From: JAWKMZ01 sp041391965
GTDB lineage: Bacteria > Bacteroidota > Bacteroidia > Flavobacteriales > Flavobacteriaceae
Direction of reading: 5' to 3'
Assembly (NCBI GenBank): GCA_041391965.1
Contig: JAWKMZ010000005.1
Coordinates: 149,921-213,920 of the forward strand
Length of the DNA: 64,000 nt
Shown: positions 18,056-25,344 of the stretch, in pieces
Layout: every line of letters begins with the position of its first letter
Position numbering within the stretch: position 1 is the stretch's first letter
The notes under the pieces: generated by a model
The model's input: only the letters and a program-made list of their open reading frames with translations
Databases searched by the model: none
Told to the model about the DNA's origin: nothing
Program-made: the position numbers and the translations under genes

Positions 18056-18103
18056 TAATATCATATTATATCAAATTTTATGTGCTTTCAAAAACGACAA
18101 AAC

Positions 18104-18133
18104 CTTGCAAATCATAGATTTTACAAGGTTTTA
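18104..18133 (-). terminator. tRNA-Arg terminator
   Basis: Stem aaaaccttg / caaggtttt lies 23 bp beyond the tRNA 3' end in its direction of transcription. T residues follow on the minus strand. Confidence 0.75.
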
Positions 18134-18155
18134 TAACTGTTTGGTGTTTATTTTG

Positions 18156-18229
18156 TGACCTCGACAGGATTCAAACCTGTAACCTTCTGAGCCGTAATCA
18201 GATGCGCTATTCAGTTGCGCCACGAGGCC
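18156..18229 (-). tRNA. tRNA-Arg (anticodon ACG)
   Basis: On the minus strand the cloverleaf is complete. The acceptor stem is GGCCTCG / CGAGGTC with one G-U pair, the D-arm is GCGC...GCGC, and the anticodon stem TCTGA / TCAGA encloses loop TTACGGC. The T-arm is ACAGG TTTGAAT CCTGT. The anticodon is ACG (read CGN, with inosine). CCA is not encoded. A near-perfect Bacteroidetes promoter lies 15 bp upstream. Its proximity to an integrase gene is typical of island target sites. Confidence 0.96.
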
Positions 18230-18243
18230 TTTTAAAGTGGGTG

Positions 18244-18276
18244 CAAATATAATACTTTTATTAAAATACTACCAAA
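18244..18276 (-). promoter_or_regulatory. Promoter of tRNA-Arg
   Basis: Read on the minus strand: TTTG (18276-18273), a 21-bp spacer, then TATATTTG (18251-18244). Both match the Bacteroidetes consensus TTTG-N19-21-TAnnTTTG. The expected start of transcription is about 11 bases before the tRNA. Confidence 0.8.
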
Positions 18277-18302
18277 CAATTTATTTCAAAATTGTAAATG
18301 TT

Positions 18303-18310
18303 TATTTTTG
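18303..18310 (+). promoter_or_regulatory. -7 element of the Crp/Fnr gene (leaderless)
   Basis: TATTTTTG matches TAnnTTTG and ends 4 bp before the chosen ATG at 18315. The predicted transcript therefore starts at or next to the start codon. No clear -33 TTTG was found at the proper distance. Confidence 0.45.
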
Positions 18311-18314
18311 GGCT

Positions 18315-18950
18315 ATGGTAAACAAAAACTTATTAACACAATTCAAATATCAATTTGATGACAATATTATTAAAAGCATATCTCAAAACGGAAATGTCAA
18401 ACATTTCAAAAAAGATGAGATTATTTTAGATATTGACCAAGAACTCACACACATACCACTGCTTTTAAATGGCAATATAAAAGTGTTGCGTGAAGATGAT
18501 AATGGTAACGAACTTCTTTTATATGTCTTAGAAACTGGCGACACTTGTGCTATGTCATTAACCTGTTGCCTATCAAAAGCCAAAAGCAAAATAAGAGCTG
18601 TTGCTGATAAAGATTCGAGCGTTATCATGATTCCTAACAATAAAATGTCCGAATGGTTTCATAACAATGAAAGTTGGCGCAGCTTTATTTTACAAAGCTA
18701 TCAAATTCGTTTTAACGAAATGATTGAAACTATTGATACTCTTGCTTTTATGAAAATGGATAAACGTCTTTTTAAATACCTTATAGACACCGTAAAACTT
18801 AATGCCTCAAAAATCATTAGTAAAACACATCAAGAAATTGCTGAAGATTTAAACACTTCGCGTGTGGTGATTTCTCGACTCTTAAAACAGTTAGAAAACG
18901 AACAAAAAATTCTATTAAGCAGAAATAAAATTGAGGTTTTGGACTTTTAA
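18315..18950 (+). CDS. Crp/Fnr family transcriptional regulator
   Basis: The 211-residue protein has an N-terminal cyclic-nucleotide-binding-type beta-roll (to about 110), a long dimer helix (about 115-145) and a C-terminal winged helix (HQEIAEDLNTSRVVISRLLK). The ATG at 18315 is chosen because the longer frame (GTG at 18237) would run through promoter sequence and adds a non-conserved extension. Aligned with E. coli CRP, both recognition-helix arginines (R180, R185) are kept, but Glu181 is Val. The phosphate-binding Arg-Ser of the cAMP pocket is not apparent. Instead the loop carries Cys78, Cys84 and Cys85 (GDTCAMSLTCCL). I infer a thiol- or persulfide-responsive regulator of the adjacent sulfur genes rather than a cAMP receptor. 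The gene lies directly upstream of those genes on the same strand. Confidence 0.88.
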   Translation: MVNKNLLTQFKYQFDDNIIKSISQNGNVKHFKKDEIILDIDQELTHIPLLLNGNIKVLREDDNGNELLLYVLETGDTCAMSLTCCLSKAKSKIRAVADKDSSVIMIPNNKMSEWFHNNESWRSFILQSYQIRFNEMIETIDTLAFMKMDKRLFKYLIDTVKLNASKIISKTHQEIAEDLNTSRVVISRLLKQLENEQKILLSRNKIEVLDF

Positions 18951-18993
18951 GTAACATTTATTACACATAACAATTTTAGTCCAATTACCTTTG
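18950..18993 (+). promoter_or_regulatory. Crp-type operator and -7 element before yedE-like genes
   Basis: AGTAA-N6-TTACA (18950-18965) has the half-site spacing of a Crp/Fnr operator. It starts at the last base of the regulator stop codon. A consensus -7 element TACCTTTG follows at 18986-18993. The palindrome centre is 28.5 bp upstream of the -7 element, near -41 from the predicted start, where class II activators bind. No TTTG -33 element is present. Confidence 0.6.
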
Positions 18994-19013
18994 CATCATA
19001 ACAAAACAAACAC

Positions 19014-19571
19014 ATGGAATACATTTTACAACCTTGGCCTTGGTATATTTCAGGGCCTTTAATTGCATTTATCATGTTTATCCTTATTTATTTTGGAAAA
19101 ACATTTGGTATGTCTTCAAACTTACGCACCTTCTGTACCATTGCAGGTGCAGGAAAAAAAACTGAGTTTTTTAATTTTGATTGGAAATCTCAAAAATGGA
19201 ATTTAATAGTCGTTTTTGGTGCTGTTATTGGTGGGTTTATTGCTCATTTTTGGTTATCAAATCCAATAAACATGGACTTAAACCCAAAAACGATTGAAGA
19301 ATTATCACAATTAGGATTTGAAAATGCAGGAAAATCATTGTTGCCATCTGAAATTTATAGTTGGGATGCGGTTTTAAGCTTTAAAGGATTGGCCATTTTA
19401 ATTATTGGCGGATTTTTGGTTGGTTTCGGCACACGTTATGCTGGTGGCTGTACTTCGGGTCATGCCATTACTGGATTAAGCAGCTTGCAGAGACCATCAT
19501 TAATTGCAGTCATCGGATTTTTTATTGGTGGATTACTTATGGTACATTTAATATTTCCTTTAATATTTTAA
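19014..19571 (+). CDS. YeeE/YedE family membrane protein (first half transporter)
   Basis: The 185-residue integral membrane protein has about four to five helices and the YeeE/YedE signature GGCTSGHAITGLSSLQRPS, whose Cys is the sulfur-handling residue of the family. Characterised relatives import thiosulfate or move sulfane sulfur through cysteines lining a pore. Bacteroidetes often split the protein into two half-length genes, as here: the second half begins 4 bp downstream. The N-terminal half also holds conserved FGMSSNLRTFCTIAGAG. Genes for a sulfite-type exporter and a persulfide dioxygenase follow, which supports a role in reactive sulfur handling. Confidence 0.9.
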   Translation: MEYILQPWPWYISGPLIAFIMFILIYFGKTFGMSSNLRTFCTIAGAGKKTEFFNFDWKSQKWNLIVVFGAVIGGFIAHFWLSNPINMDLNPKTIEELSQLGFENAGKSLLPSEIYSWDAVLSFKGLAILIIGGFLVGFGTRYAGGCTSGHAITGLSSLQRPSLIAVIGFFIGGLLMVHLIFPLIF

Positions 19572-19574
19572 AAT

Positions 19575-19988
19575 ATGAAACTATTAAAATTTTTACTCGT
19601 CGGAATTGTGTTTGGAATTGTCCTTGTAAAATCAGAAGCCGTTTCATGGTATCGCATTTATGAAATGTTTCGCTTTGAATCATTTCATATGTATGGCATT
19701 ATTGGAACCGCTGTTGGAACAGGAATTATTTTATTATTGATTTCAAAACAATTCAAACTAAAAAACACGGAAGGCTCATTAATGAATGTTCCACCAAAAG
19801 AAAGAGGCTTAACACGTTATATTTTTGGCGGCATCCTATTTGGACTTGGTTGGGCTTTATCAGGCGCTTGCCCAGGACCAATGTACATTCTTGTTGGCAC
19901 TGGCGTTTTTACCATGCTTATTGTTATTTTATCAGCCATTTTAGGCACTTACATTTATGGTGTTATCAAAGATAAACTCCCTCATTAA
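19575..19988 (+). CDS. YeeE/YedE family membrane protein (second half transporter, DUF6691-type)
   Basis: The 137-residue membrane protein has about four helices and carries the matching family motif GWALSGACPGPMYILVGTG, with a conserved Cys. It begins 4 bp after the first half gene and ends immediately before the TauE/SafE gene, so the three are surely co-translated. The two halves probably associate to form one sulfur-compound channel in the inner membrane. The substrate is inferred from the family and neighbours only. Confidence 0.88.
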   Translation: MKLLKFLLVGIVFGIVLVKSEAVSWYRIYEMFRFESFHMYGIIGTAVGTGIILLLISKQFKLKNTEGSLMNVPPKERGLTRYIFGGILFGLGWALSGACPGPMYILVGTGVFTMLIVILSAILGTYIYGVIKDKLPH

Positions 19989-20786
19989 ATGGAAATCGCT
20001 GAAATTTTAGGGTATATTGGTGCTTTTGTGGTTGGTTTGGTTTTAGGACTTACAGGTGGTGGTGGCTCAATTATAACCGTTCCTGTCATGGTGTATTTAA
20101 TTGGTGTCAATCCTGTCACTGCTACAGCCTATTCTTTATTTGTAGTCGGCACCACATCATCCATTGGAGCCATTCAAAATTTTAGAAAACAATTAATAGA
20201 TATCAAAACGGCTATTATTTTTGCTATTCCAGCATTTATAATGGTGTATGTAACACGACGTTATTTGGTGCCTGCAATTCCGCAAAAGGTATTTGAATTC
20301 AATGAGTTTATAATCACCAAAGACATGTTTATTATGGCATTTTTTGGTGTAATCATGCTTTTGGCATCAATGTCTATGATACGTTCTAAGCGTGATGTTG
20401 TAACCGATAATGCAAATGCAACCCTTAACATTCCATTTTTGATTACTATTGGAATTGGTGTCGGATTATTAACAGGAATCGTTGGTGCTGGAGGTGGATT
20501 TTTAATTATTCCAGCGTTGGTTTTATTAGCAAAACTACCAATGAAAAAAGCGATAGGTACATCATTATTTATTATTGCTATTAACTCTTTGATAGGGTTT
20601 ACAGGCGATTTACAAAACCGTGAGATTAATTGGCTTTTTTTACTCATTTTTACTATCATTTCTATTGTTGGAATTATAGTTGGCGTGTACGCATCAAAAT
20701 TTATTAGTGGTACCAAGTTGAAAAAAGGCTTTGGATGGTTTACTTTTTTAGTAGCTATTTATATTATTTACAGAGAATTATTTTAA
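19989..20786 (+). CDS. TSUP family (TauE/SafE) sulfite/anion permease
   Basis: The 265-residue inner-membrane protein has about eight helices and the internal duplication of the TauE/SafE family. LGLTGGGGSIITVPVMVYL in the first half is echoed by LTGIVGAGGGFLIIPALVLL in the second. Members export sulfite, sulfoacetate and related anions. The start abuts the stop of the preceding YeeE/YedE gene. Given the persulfide dioxygenase next door, which yields sulfite, sulfite export is the best guess. Confidence 0.92.
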   Translation: MEIAEILGYIGAFVVGLVLGLTGGGGSIITVPVMVYLIGVNPVTATAYSLFVVGTTSSIGAIQNFRKQLIDIKTAIIFAIPAFIMVYVTRRYLVPAIPQKVFEFNEFIITKDMFIMAFFGVIMLLASMSMIRSKRDVVTDNANATLNIPFLITIGIGVGLLTGIVGAGGGFLIIPALVLLAKLPMKKAIGTSLFIIAINSLIGFTGDLQNREINWLFLLIFTIISIVGIIVGVYASKFISGTKLKKGFGWFTFLVAIYIIYRELF

Positions 20787-20789
20787 CAA

Positions 20790-20834
20790 TGTGACAAATG
20801 TCACAAAACTACATTCAAAGGTTTTGTATCTTTG
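20790..20834 (+). promoter_or_regulatory. Crp-type operator and -7 element before persulfide dioxygenase gene
   Basis: TGTGACAAATGTCACA (20790-20805) is an exact TGTGA-N6-TCACA palindrome. A consensus -7 element TATCTTTG follows at 20827-20834, with the palindrome centre 29.5 bp upstream of it. No -33 TTTG exists, so activation by a regulator bound near -41 is plausible. It gives the dioxygenase gene its own promoter inside the sulfur cluster. Confidence 0.72.
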
Positions 20835-20860
20835 ATTTATTAAAATAAAAGTGGTTTACA

Positions 20861-22267
20861 ATGAAAATAGAACAAATTTATACAGGTTGTTTGGCACAAG
20901 GTGCTTATTATATCGAATCAGAAGGAGAAGTTGCCATTATTGATCCATTACGCGAAATCCAACCATATATAGAAAAGGCTAAAGCCGAAAATGCTAAAAT
21001 CAAATATATCTTTGAAACTCATTTTCATGCCGATTTTGTATCTGGACATGTTGATTTAGCTAACAAAACAGGAGCAACCATTGTTTATGGTCCTGGAGCA
21101 GAAACATCTTATAAAATACATTCGGCAAAAGACAACGAACTTTTTAAATTAGGAAATGTATCCATAAAAGCACTGCATACTCCTGGTCACACCTTAGAAT
21201 CAACCACTTATCTTTTAATTGATGAACATGGCAAAAATCATGCTATTTTTTCAGGTGATACGCTATTTTTAGGTGATGTTGGACGACCAGATTTAGCTAT
21301 AAAATCTGATTTAACAAAAGAAGATTTAGCAGGAATGCTATACGATTCACTTCGCACTAAAATAATGACTTTAGCTGATGATGTCATTGTCTATCCAGCA
21401 CATGGTGCAGGTTCTGCTTGTGGAAAAAACCTTAGCAAAGAAACCGTTGGTTCTATTGGTGACCAAAAGAAAACCAATTATGCCTTGCGTGCAGATATGT
21501 CTAAAGACGAATTTGTAAAAGAAGTTTTAGATGGCATGCCACCACCACCACAATATTTTGCAAAAAATGCGATGCTTAACAAAACAGGATATGATGCGTT
21601 TGAAACCGTTTTAAAAACAGGAAACGTCCCTTTAAGTGTAGCAGATTTTGAAAGCATAGCTAACCATAAAGAAGCACTCGTTTTGGATGTTAGACCGCAT
21701 GACGAATTTGTAAAAGGATTCATTCCAAACTCTATTTTTATTGGGCTCAACGGACAATTTGCACCTTGGGTTGGCGCTTTGATTACCGATTTAAAACAAC
21801 CAATAATCTTAGTGGTTCCTGAAGGCAAAAGTGAAGAAGCCGTGACACGTTTGTCTCGTGTTGGTTATGATAACACCTTAGGTTATCTACAAGGAGGTAT
21901 GGATGCTTGGAAAGGTGCTGGAAAAGAGGTAGATACTTTAGAATCTATCTCAGCAGATGAATTTGCAAACAGAGTAATATCTGGAGAAATCAACATTCTT
22001 GATGTCAGAAAAGATGGCGAATACAGTGCATCTCATTTGGAAAATGCTCAACATTTTGCCTTAGATTTTATCAATAATAACATGAATCAGTTGGATAAAA
22101 ACAAAACATATCATATCCATTGTGCTGGTGGTTATCGCTCTGTTATTGCTGCATCAATTTTAAAAGCCAGAGGATTTAATCATTTGGTAGATGTTGCTGG
22201 AGGTTTTGGAGCTATCAAAAAAACCAACTTGCCATTGACAGATTTTGTGTGTCCTTCGACTCTTTAA
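20861..22267 (+). CDS. Persulfide dioxygenase-sulfurtransferase (CstB-like MBL-rhodanese fusion)
   Basis: The 468-residue three-domain enzyme starts with a metallo-beta-lactamase-fold dioxygenase (about 1-240) with metal ligands in FETHFHADFVSGH, HTPGHT, SGDTLFLGDVGRPDL and YPAHGAGS. A first rhodanese domain (about 265-355) follows; its active-site loop reads VVPEGKSEEAV, with no Cys. A second rhodanese domain (about 370-468) has an intact CAGGYRS loop. This order, dioxygenase, pseudo-rhodanese, rhodanese, is that of Staphylococcus CstB, which oxidises low-molecular-weight persulfides and generates thiosulfate and sulfite. The gene has its own Crp-operator promoter. Its stop overlaps the convergent clpS stop by 4 bp. 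Confidence 0.92.
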   Translation: MKIEQIYTGCLAQGAYYIESEGEVAIIDPLREIQPYIEKAKAENAKIKYIFETHFHADFVSGHVDLANKTGATIVYGPGAETSYKIHSAKDNELFKLGNVSIKALHTPGHTLESTTYLLIDEHGKNHAIFSGDTLFLGDVGRPDLAIKSDLTKEDLAGMLYDSLRTKIMTLADDVIVYPAHGAGSACGKNLSKETVGSIGDQKKTNYALRADMSKDEFVKEVLDGMPPPPQYFAKNAMLNKTGYDAFETVLKTGNVPLSVADFESIANHKEALVLDVRPHDEFVKGFIPNSIFIGLNGQFAPWVGALITDLKQPIILVVPEGKSEEAVTRLSRVGYDNTLGYLQGGMDAWKGAGKEVDTLESISADEFANRVISGEINILDVRKDGEYSASHLENAQHFALDFINNNMNQLDKNKTYHIHCAGGYRSVIAASILKARGFNHLVDVAGGFGAIKKTNLPLTDFVCPSTL

Positions 22268-22539
22268 ACAATCTCAGCGCTTAAACCTGCCTGAAGCAAT
22301 TTAGAGCATTGTGGTTCTAAATCGTCATAAGACCCTGTTTTAACAGTACATTTTCCTTTGTAATGTACAATGATTGAACATTGTTCAGCTTGCTCTGGTG
22401 TGTGGTCGCATACATAAATTAAGGTATCAATAACATAATCAAACGTATTGACATCATCATTGTACAATACAATTTCATTGTTTTTTAAGACGTCTTCATC
22501 ATGAAGCACCTCTTCCGATGTTTTTTCTCTCGTACTCAT
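22264..22539 (-). CDS. clpS: ATP-dependent Clp protease adaptor ClpS
   Basis: The 91-residue adaptor delivers N-degron substrates to ClpAP-type protease. The core IVLYNDDVNTFDYVIDTLIYV matches the ClpS motif, with the Asn-Asp-Asp loop that reads the N-terminal residue, and CTVKTGSYDDLEP matches the rest of the fold. The acidic N-terminus (TSEEVLHDEDVLKNN) is the flexible extension. It is convergent with, and overlaps by 4 bp, the persulfide dioxygenase gene, and lies downstream of prmA on the same strand. Confidence 0.95.
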   Translation of the reverse strand: MSTREKTSEEVLHDEDVLKNNEIVLYNDDVNTFDYVIDTLIYVCDHTPEQAEQCSIIVHYKGKCTVKTGSYDDLEPQCSKLLQAGLSAEIV

Positions 22540-22576
22540 AATTTAAGGCTTCAATTTGCAGCAGTAATCCACAATA

Positions 22577-22608
22577 TTTGAACAAACTAAATTTGAAGAT
22601 TACTTTTG
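22577..22608 (+). promoter_or_regulatory. Consensus promoter pointing into the 3' end of prmA (antisense)
   Basis: TTTG (22577-22580), a 20-bp spacer and TACTTTTG (22601-22608) match the Bacteroidetes consensus exactly. Transcription would start near 22612, antisense to the end of prmA. No plus-strand gene follows, so it may make an antisense RNA or be a chance match in AT-rich sequence. Confidence 0.4.
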
Positions 22609-23445
22609 CTAATTTACAAATTTTAAAGCAACCCAATTATTTTTTTCTAAAGTTTCAACGTGTTTTAACAGGTGTTTATTGCATGTTTCTTCAATCACAG
22701 CTATATCATCTTTATAAAAACCACTCAAAAAAAGTGTGCCATTTGGATGGAGACATTTTGCGTAAGAAGCCATGTCATTCAACAAAATATTTCGGTTAAT
22801 ATTGGCAATGATGGTATCGTATTTTTTTCCAGAAAGTGCGCTTGCGTCACCTTCAATGACAGTAATATGCTTGCAATTATTACGCTCAACGTTTTCTATA
22901 CTGTTAAGATAACACCAATGGTCATAATCAATGGCATCAATAGGTTTTGCTCCTTTTATTTCTGCCAAAATAGCTAAAACACCTGTACCACAACCCATAT
23001 CTAAAACCGATTTATTTTTGAAATCGTTTTTTATAATATGCTGAATCATCATATGTGTGGTTTCATGATGCCCTGTACCAAAACTCATTTTTGGTTCGAT
23101 AATAATGTCATATTTGGTATCTGGTTTTGGGTGAAAAGGAGCTCGAACGGAACATACATTGTCAACAATTATTGGATTAAAATTCTTTTCCCATTCTTCG
23201 TTCCAATTGGTTGGGGCAATTTCTTCATAAGTGAACGAAATCTCAAATTCATTTGAATTTAAGATTTGAATATCATCTAAAATAGCAGCATTCCACTCGT
23301 CTTTTTGAATATAGGCGGTGACGCCTTCGTCAGTTTCTACAAAACTTTCAAAACCTGCGTAACCCAATTCAGCTATTAAAATTTCAACAGCTGGTTGCAG
23401 AGGTTCTACTTTAAAATAATAACCTATATAAATAGTATTTGACAT
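22609..23445 (-). CDS. prmA: Ribosomal protein L11 methyltransferase
   Basis: The 278-residue SAM-dependent methyltransferase trimethylates ribosomal protein L11. An N-terminal L11-binding domain (about 1-110, with YEEIAPTNWNEEWEKNF) precedes the Rossmann domain. The SAM-binding motif is SVLDMGCGTGVLAILAEIKG, preceded by PKMSFGTGHHETT, and the NPPY-like substrate motif is replaced by IIANINRNIL, as is normal in PrmA. It starts 57 bp downstream of tpiA on the same strand and is followed by clpS. Confidence 0.95.
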   Translation of the reverse strand: MSNTIYIGYYFKVEPLQPAVEILIAELGYAGFESFVETDEGVTAYIQKDEWNAAILDDIQILNSNEFEISFTYEEIAPTNWNEEWEKNFNPIIVDNVCSVRAPFHPKPDTKYDIIIEPKMSFGTGHHETTHMMIQHIIKNDFKNKSVLDMGCGTGVLAILAEIKGAKPIDAIDYDHWCYLNSIENVERNNCKHITVIEGDASALSGKKYDTIIANINRNILLNDMASYAKCLHPNGTLFLSGFYKDDIAVIEETCNKHLLKHVETLEKNNWVALKFVN

Positions 23446-23502
23446 TTTGAATTTTGAATTACGATGTACGATTTTCTATTTTTAAGAGGAAATTTTCCCA
23501 CA

Positions 23503-24252
23503 TTAAAACGCATTTACAATTGCAAAAAAGTCTTCTGCATTTAAAGCTGCACCTCCAATTAAACCACCATCAACATCTGGTTTACCAAAAATTTCTTTAG
23601 CATTACTTGGTTTGACACTGCCTCCGTAAAGAATTGAAACGCTATTTGCAACTTCATGACCATAAGTATTTGCCAAGGTTTTTCTAATAAATGCGTGCAT
23701 ATCTTGTGCTTGTTCTGGACTTGCAGTTTCGCCAGTTCCAATGGCCCAAACAGGCTCATAAGCCAACACTATATGTTTAAAATTTGATGCTGAAAGATGA
23801 AATAAGGCTTTCTTTATTTGACTTTCAACAACATTGTTGTGGTTATCAGATTTTCTGTCTTGCAATTCTTCGCCAAAACAAAAAATGACACACATCTCAT
23901 TTTTCAAAGCTGCACTCACCTTTTTAGCCAATAATTCATCGGTTTCATTAAAATAAGCACGACGTTCACTATGCCCTAAAATAACCGTTTGTACTCCAAT
24001 ACTTTTGAGCATTGCTGCACTAATTTCGCCAGTGTAAGCACCAAATTCTGCAAAGTGCATATTTTGTGCAATGACTTCAATGGGATGATTTTTTAAAGCC
24101 TGATATGCTGGCCAAAGATTTGTAAATGTTGGTGCAATCATGACCTCTGCATCTGAAGTGATGGTTTGTTTTTTTAAATCTGAAATTAGAGCTTCGGTTT
24201 GCGCTAAATCATTATTCATTTTCCAGTTTCCTGCAACGATGTGTTTTCTCAT
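23503..24252 (-). CDS. tpiA: Triosephosphate isomerase
   Basis: The 249-residue TIM-barrel enzyme of glycolysis interconverts dihydroxyacetone phosphate and glyceraldehyde 3-phosphate. It shows the substrate Lys in AGNWKMN, the electrophilic His in ILGHSERR, the catalytic Glu in VLAYEPVWAIGTG and the phosphate-binding loops LYGGSVKPSNA and GGLIGGAAL. Length is normal. It lies between the oligopeptide-type permease gene (6 bp) and prmA (57 bp), all on the minus strand. Confidence 0.97.
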   Translation of the reverse strand: MRKHIVAGNWKMNNDLAQTEALISDLKKQTITSDAEVMIAPTFTNLWPAYQALKNHPIEVIAQNMHFAEFGAYTGEISAAMLKSIGVQTVILGHSERRAYFNETDELLAKKVSAALKNEMCVIFCFGEELQDRKSDNHNNVVESQIKKALFHLSASNFKHIVLAYEPVWAIGTGETASPEQAQDMHAFIRKTLANTYGHEVANSVSILYGGSVKPSNAKEIFGKPDVDGGLIGGAALNAEDFFAIVNAF

Positions 24253-24258
24253 ATTTCT

Positions 24259-25332
24259 TTATTGAAGTTTAACTTTTGGGTCCAACCAAACGTAAATAAT
24301 ATCTACAAAAATATTGATAATTATGAAGACCAAGGCAATAATTAACACAGCTCCCATAATTACTGGCAAATCTAAGGTGTTTAAAGCATTGACAATTTCT
24401 TTTCCGAGACCATTCCAACCAAAAATGTATTCTACAAAAACAGCACCTGCTAACATCGAAGCAAACCATCCAGAAATAGCGGTTACAACTGGATTTAAAG
24501 CGTTTTTTACTGCGTGTTTTTTGATGATTTGAAACTCACTCAAGCCTTTTGCTCGGGCTGTTCTGATATAATCTTGATTAAAAACTTCTAATAAAGAATT
24601 TCGCATTAATTGGATGACCACAGCCAAAGGACGAATGCCCAAAACGATGGCTGGAAGTATTAAATTTTTCCATTGAATGTGCATGGCTTCACCAAAATTA
24701 TCCAACTCATAAAGACTTCCTGTCATTTCTAAATGTGTGTATTTATGGAGTACAAATCCAAAAAACCAAGCAAATAAGATAGCACTAAAAAAAGAGGGTA
24801 CACTCATACCCAAGGTGCTAAAAATTTGAATGGCTTTATCTAACCATCGATCTTTAAATAATGCTGAAACAATACCTAAACAAATGCCAATTAATATAGC
24901 TATACAAATAGCCGAAACTGCCAAAACAAAAGTATTTGGTAGCGTTTCACCAATTACTTGACTGACTTTTTTGCCTTGTTTAGTAAAGGATTCTCTTAGG
25001 TATGGTAATTTTAATACAGTGGTAGTGTTTCCTATTGAAAATAGCTTTGTGGCTGTATATTTTCCTTTTCGCAAATAGGTGTAATCTTCTGAGTTTTTAG
25101 AGTGAAATGACAATGGTGATAAATCATTCAAATAATAAAAATACTGCGTACTTATGGGTTTATCAAATCCGTATTTTTGTTTGACCATTGCTAATTGTGC
25201 ACTGTCTTCATTTTGACCTAACATCATTTGTGCTGGATCTCCTGGTAGCACATTGAACAAAAAGAAAATAACGGTTACCACTCCAAATAATGTGAGTATC
25301 GCGTAGAAAATTTTATTTAGAAGATAGCTAAT
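24259..25332 (-). CDS. ABC transporter permease, DppB/OppB type, start codon unclear
   Basis: The inner-membrane permease of an oligopeptide-type ABC importer has the DppB-type hallmark VLPGDPAQMMLGQ near the N-terminus and the cytoplasmic EAA loop YIRTARAKGLSEFQIIKKHA. The first ATG/GTG/TTG is a GTG at 25281, but that would start inside the first helix (GVVTVIFFLFNVLPG). In-frame codons upstream encode ISYLLNKIFYAILTLF, which completes the normal first helix, and reach an in-frame stop at 25347. Only CTG (25335) or ATT (25332) could initiate there. A dispersed repeat lies immediately upstream. I suggest ATT/CTG initiation or loss of the original ATG. No partner permease, ATPase or binding protein is nearby. 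Confidence 0.8.
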   Translation of the reverse strand: MSYLLNKIFYAILTLFGVVTVIFFLFNVLPGDPAQMMLGQNEDSAQLAMVKQKYGFDKPISTQYFYYLNDLSPLSFHSKNSEDYTYLRKGKYTATKLFSIGNTTTVLKLPYLRESFTKQGKKVSQVIGETLPNTFVLAVSAICIAILIGICLGIVSALFKDRWLDKAIQIFSTLGMSVPSFFSAILFAWFFGFVLHKYTHLEMTGSLYELDNFGEAMHIQWKNLILPAIVLGIRPLAVVIQLMRNSLLEVFNQDYIRTARAKGLSEFQIIKKHAVKNALNPVVTAISGWFASMLAGAVFVEYIFGWNGLGKEIVNALNTLDLPVIMGAVLIIALVFIIINIFVDIIYVWLDPKVKLQ

Positions 25333-25344
25333 CAGTTTATTATT

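Larger units (their letters stand above)
5287..18060. mobile_element. Probable integrated genomic island (boundaries inferred)
   Basis: This segment lies between htpG and tRNA-Arg. It has a tyrosine recombinase at its right end next to the tRNA and a truncated gene plus short tandem repeats at its left end. In between is a self-contained sigma/anti-sigma/SusCD/TlpA/DsbD cluster. Its G+C content looks higher than that of the flanks by eye (not computed). The tRNA-Arg is intact with its own terminator, and I could not find a duplicated tRNA 3' end at the left side, so att sites are not proven. The island could have several histories. Confidence 0.4.

Noticed and set aside
18156..18229. Direct repeat of the tRNA-Arg 3' end as the left att site of the island
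   Set aside because: I looked for gacctcgacaggattcaaa-like sequence around 5.2-5.5 kb and did not find it. The tRNA is intact with its own terminator, so integration into this tRNA is not shown.
18237..18314. Upstream GTG start for the Crp/Fnr regulator
   Set aside because: This extension runs through the -7 element and the tRNA promoter region and adds residues not typical of the family.
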